DNA of 6,336 nucleotides from NCBI GenBank assembly GCA_947589335.1, contig CANPZH010000090.1, forward strand, positions 1-6,336, in the 5' to 3' direction. How positions within the stretch are numbered: the first letter of the stretch is position 1; each line of letters begins with the position of its first letter. This stretch comes from an uncultured Clostridia bacterium (lineage in GTDB: Bacteria; Bacillota; Clostridia; Christensenellales; Borkfalkiaceae). The notes beneath the pieces are model-generated. The model was given only the letters and a program-made list of their open reading frames with translations. It was not told where the DNA came from and did no database searches. Below are positions 6,134 to 6,336 of the stretch, piece after piece. The translations under genes and the position numbers were made by a program.

Positions 6134-6163
6134 ATTATTTCCGGATCGGTCATATGAAATAAT
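6134..6163 (+). other. A/T-rich hairpin just after spoIIE
   Basis: ATTATTTC (6134-6141) is perfectly complementary to GAAATAAT (6156-6163), with a 14-nt loop. No T-run follows, so it is unlikely to terminate by itself. It may protect the spoIIE mRNA 3' end or be an incidental part of the duplicated stretch beside it. Confidence 0.4.
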
Positions 6164-6229
6164 GCGCACTACAAGCAGGCGTTTTCCCCGGATATGATAC
6201 CCCGAACAAATATGCACCGCAAGCAGGCG
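6141..6229 (+). repeat. Degenerate tandem duplication, about 48 bp per unit
   Basis: GCACTACAAGCAGGCG (6166-6181) and GCACCGCAAGCAGGCG (6214-6229) match at 14 of 16 positions, 48 bp apart. Upstream of each copy the pattern CCGGAT, then ATATGA or ATATG, then AAATA also recurs (from 6141 and 6188), with small indels. Two diverged copies of one unit best explain this. No coding or mobile-element signal goes with it. Confidence 0.5.
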
Positions 6230-6263
6230 CGGCGCGGCATTCTGCCGCGCCGCGCCGTCCTTT
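6226..6263 (+). terminator. GC-rich hairpin, probable spoIIE terminator
   Basis: GGCGCGGCGCGGCA (6226-6239) pairs perfectly with TGCCGCGCCGCGCC (6243-6256) around a TTC loop, giving a 14-bp, almost pure G-C stem. The following tract is poor in T (gtccttt), so intrinsic termination could be partial. It is the only strong hairpin after spoIIE, about 115 bp past the stop codon. Being symmetric, it could also act on a minus-strand transcript. Confidence 0.6.
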
Positions 6264-6336
6264 ACGTCATGTTGTCCCGCCTTATTACTGTCATGGTTCC
6301 TTGGGCGGCACGAGGAGCGCATGCGACGAAGTAGCG
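6261..6336 (+). promoter_or_regulatory. Possible start of the next transcript or leader, cut by the window edge
   Basis: TTTACG (6261-6266) and TATTAC (6283-6288), each matching 4 of 6 consensus bases with a 16-bp spacer, could be a weak promoter with a start near 6295. The last bases (GAGGAGCGCATGCGACGAAGTAGCG, 6312-6336) are either a leader RNA or a gene start: ATG 6321 has AGGAG only 3 nt upstream, which is too close to be convincing. Nothing else is supported here. Confidence 0.2.

Noticed and set aside
6089..6322. Minus-strand open frame of 77 codons after spoIIE
   Set aside because: It runs through the GC hairpin and the tandem duplication, has no recognisable product or clear ribosome-binding site, and ends inside spoIIE.

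Overview
The window looks like chromosomal DNA from a GC-rich, endospore-forming member of the Firmicutes, most likely an anaerobic Clostridia lineage. The evidence is the gene content: a spore germinant-receptor operon and the sporulation phosphatase SpoIIE. Codons strongly favour G or C in the third position (ctc, gcc, atc, gac). I cannot name the genus. All recognised genes are on the + strand.

Layout. (1) Positions 1-3178 hold a gerA-type operon: the 3' part of gerAA (open at the left edge), then gerAB and gerAC. They are linked by a 4-bp ATGA overlap and a 14-bp overlap, so they are almost certainly co-transcribed and translationally coupled. GerAC lacks the usual lipobox cysteine. (2) Positions 3179-3825 contain no ordinary protein gene but are rich in signals. 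A near-perfect UP element abuts a perfect TTGACA / TGcTATAAT promoter. About 444 nt later comes a textbook rho-independent terminator. The stretch between reads as an autonomous, strongly transcribed, structured RNA that I cannot assign to a known family. It carries three tiny ORFs (6, 12 and 10 codons), each with a good Shine-Dalgarno sequence. A separate -10 element and weak Spo0A-like boxes follow and probably serve spoIIE. (3) Positions 3826-6111 encode SpoIIE, with a multi-spanning membrane domain, a central region and a C-terminal PP2C phosphatase with all its signature aspartate motifs. (4) Positions 6112-6336 hold no convincing gene. They contain an A/T-rich hairpin, a degenerate 48-bp tandem duplication, a 14-bp GC hairpin that probably terminates spoIIE, and at the right edge a possible start of another transcript or leader.

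How the parts work together. SpoIIE acts early in sporulation, where it activates sigma-F in the forespore. The Ger proteins form the inner-membrane receptor that senses nutrients and triggers the return to growth. The RNA locus between them has housekeeping-type promoter signals and its own terminator, so it seems to be an independent unit rather than a leader for spoIIE. It is the most interesting object in the window.
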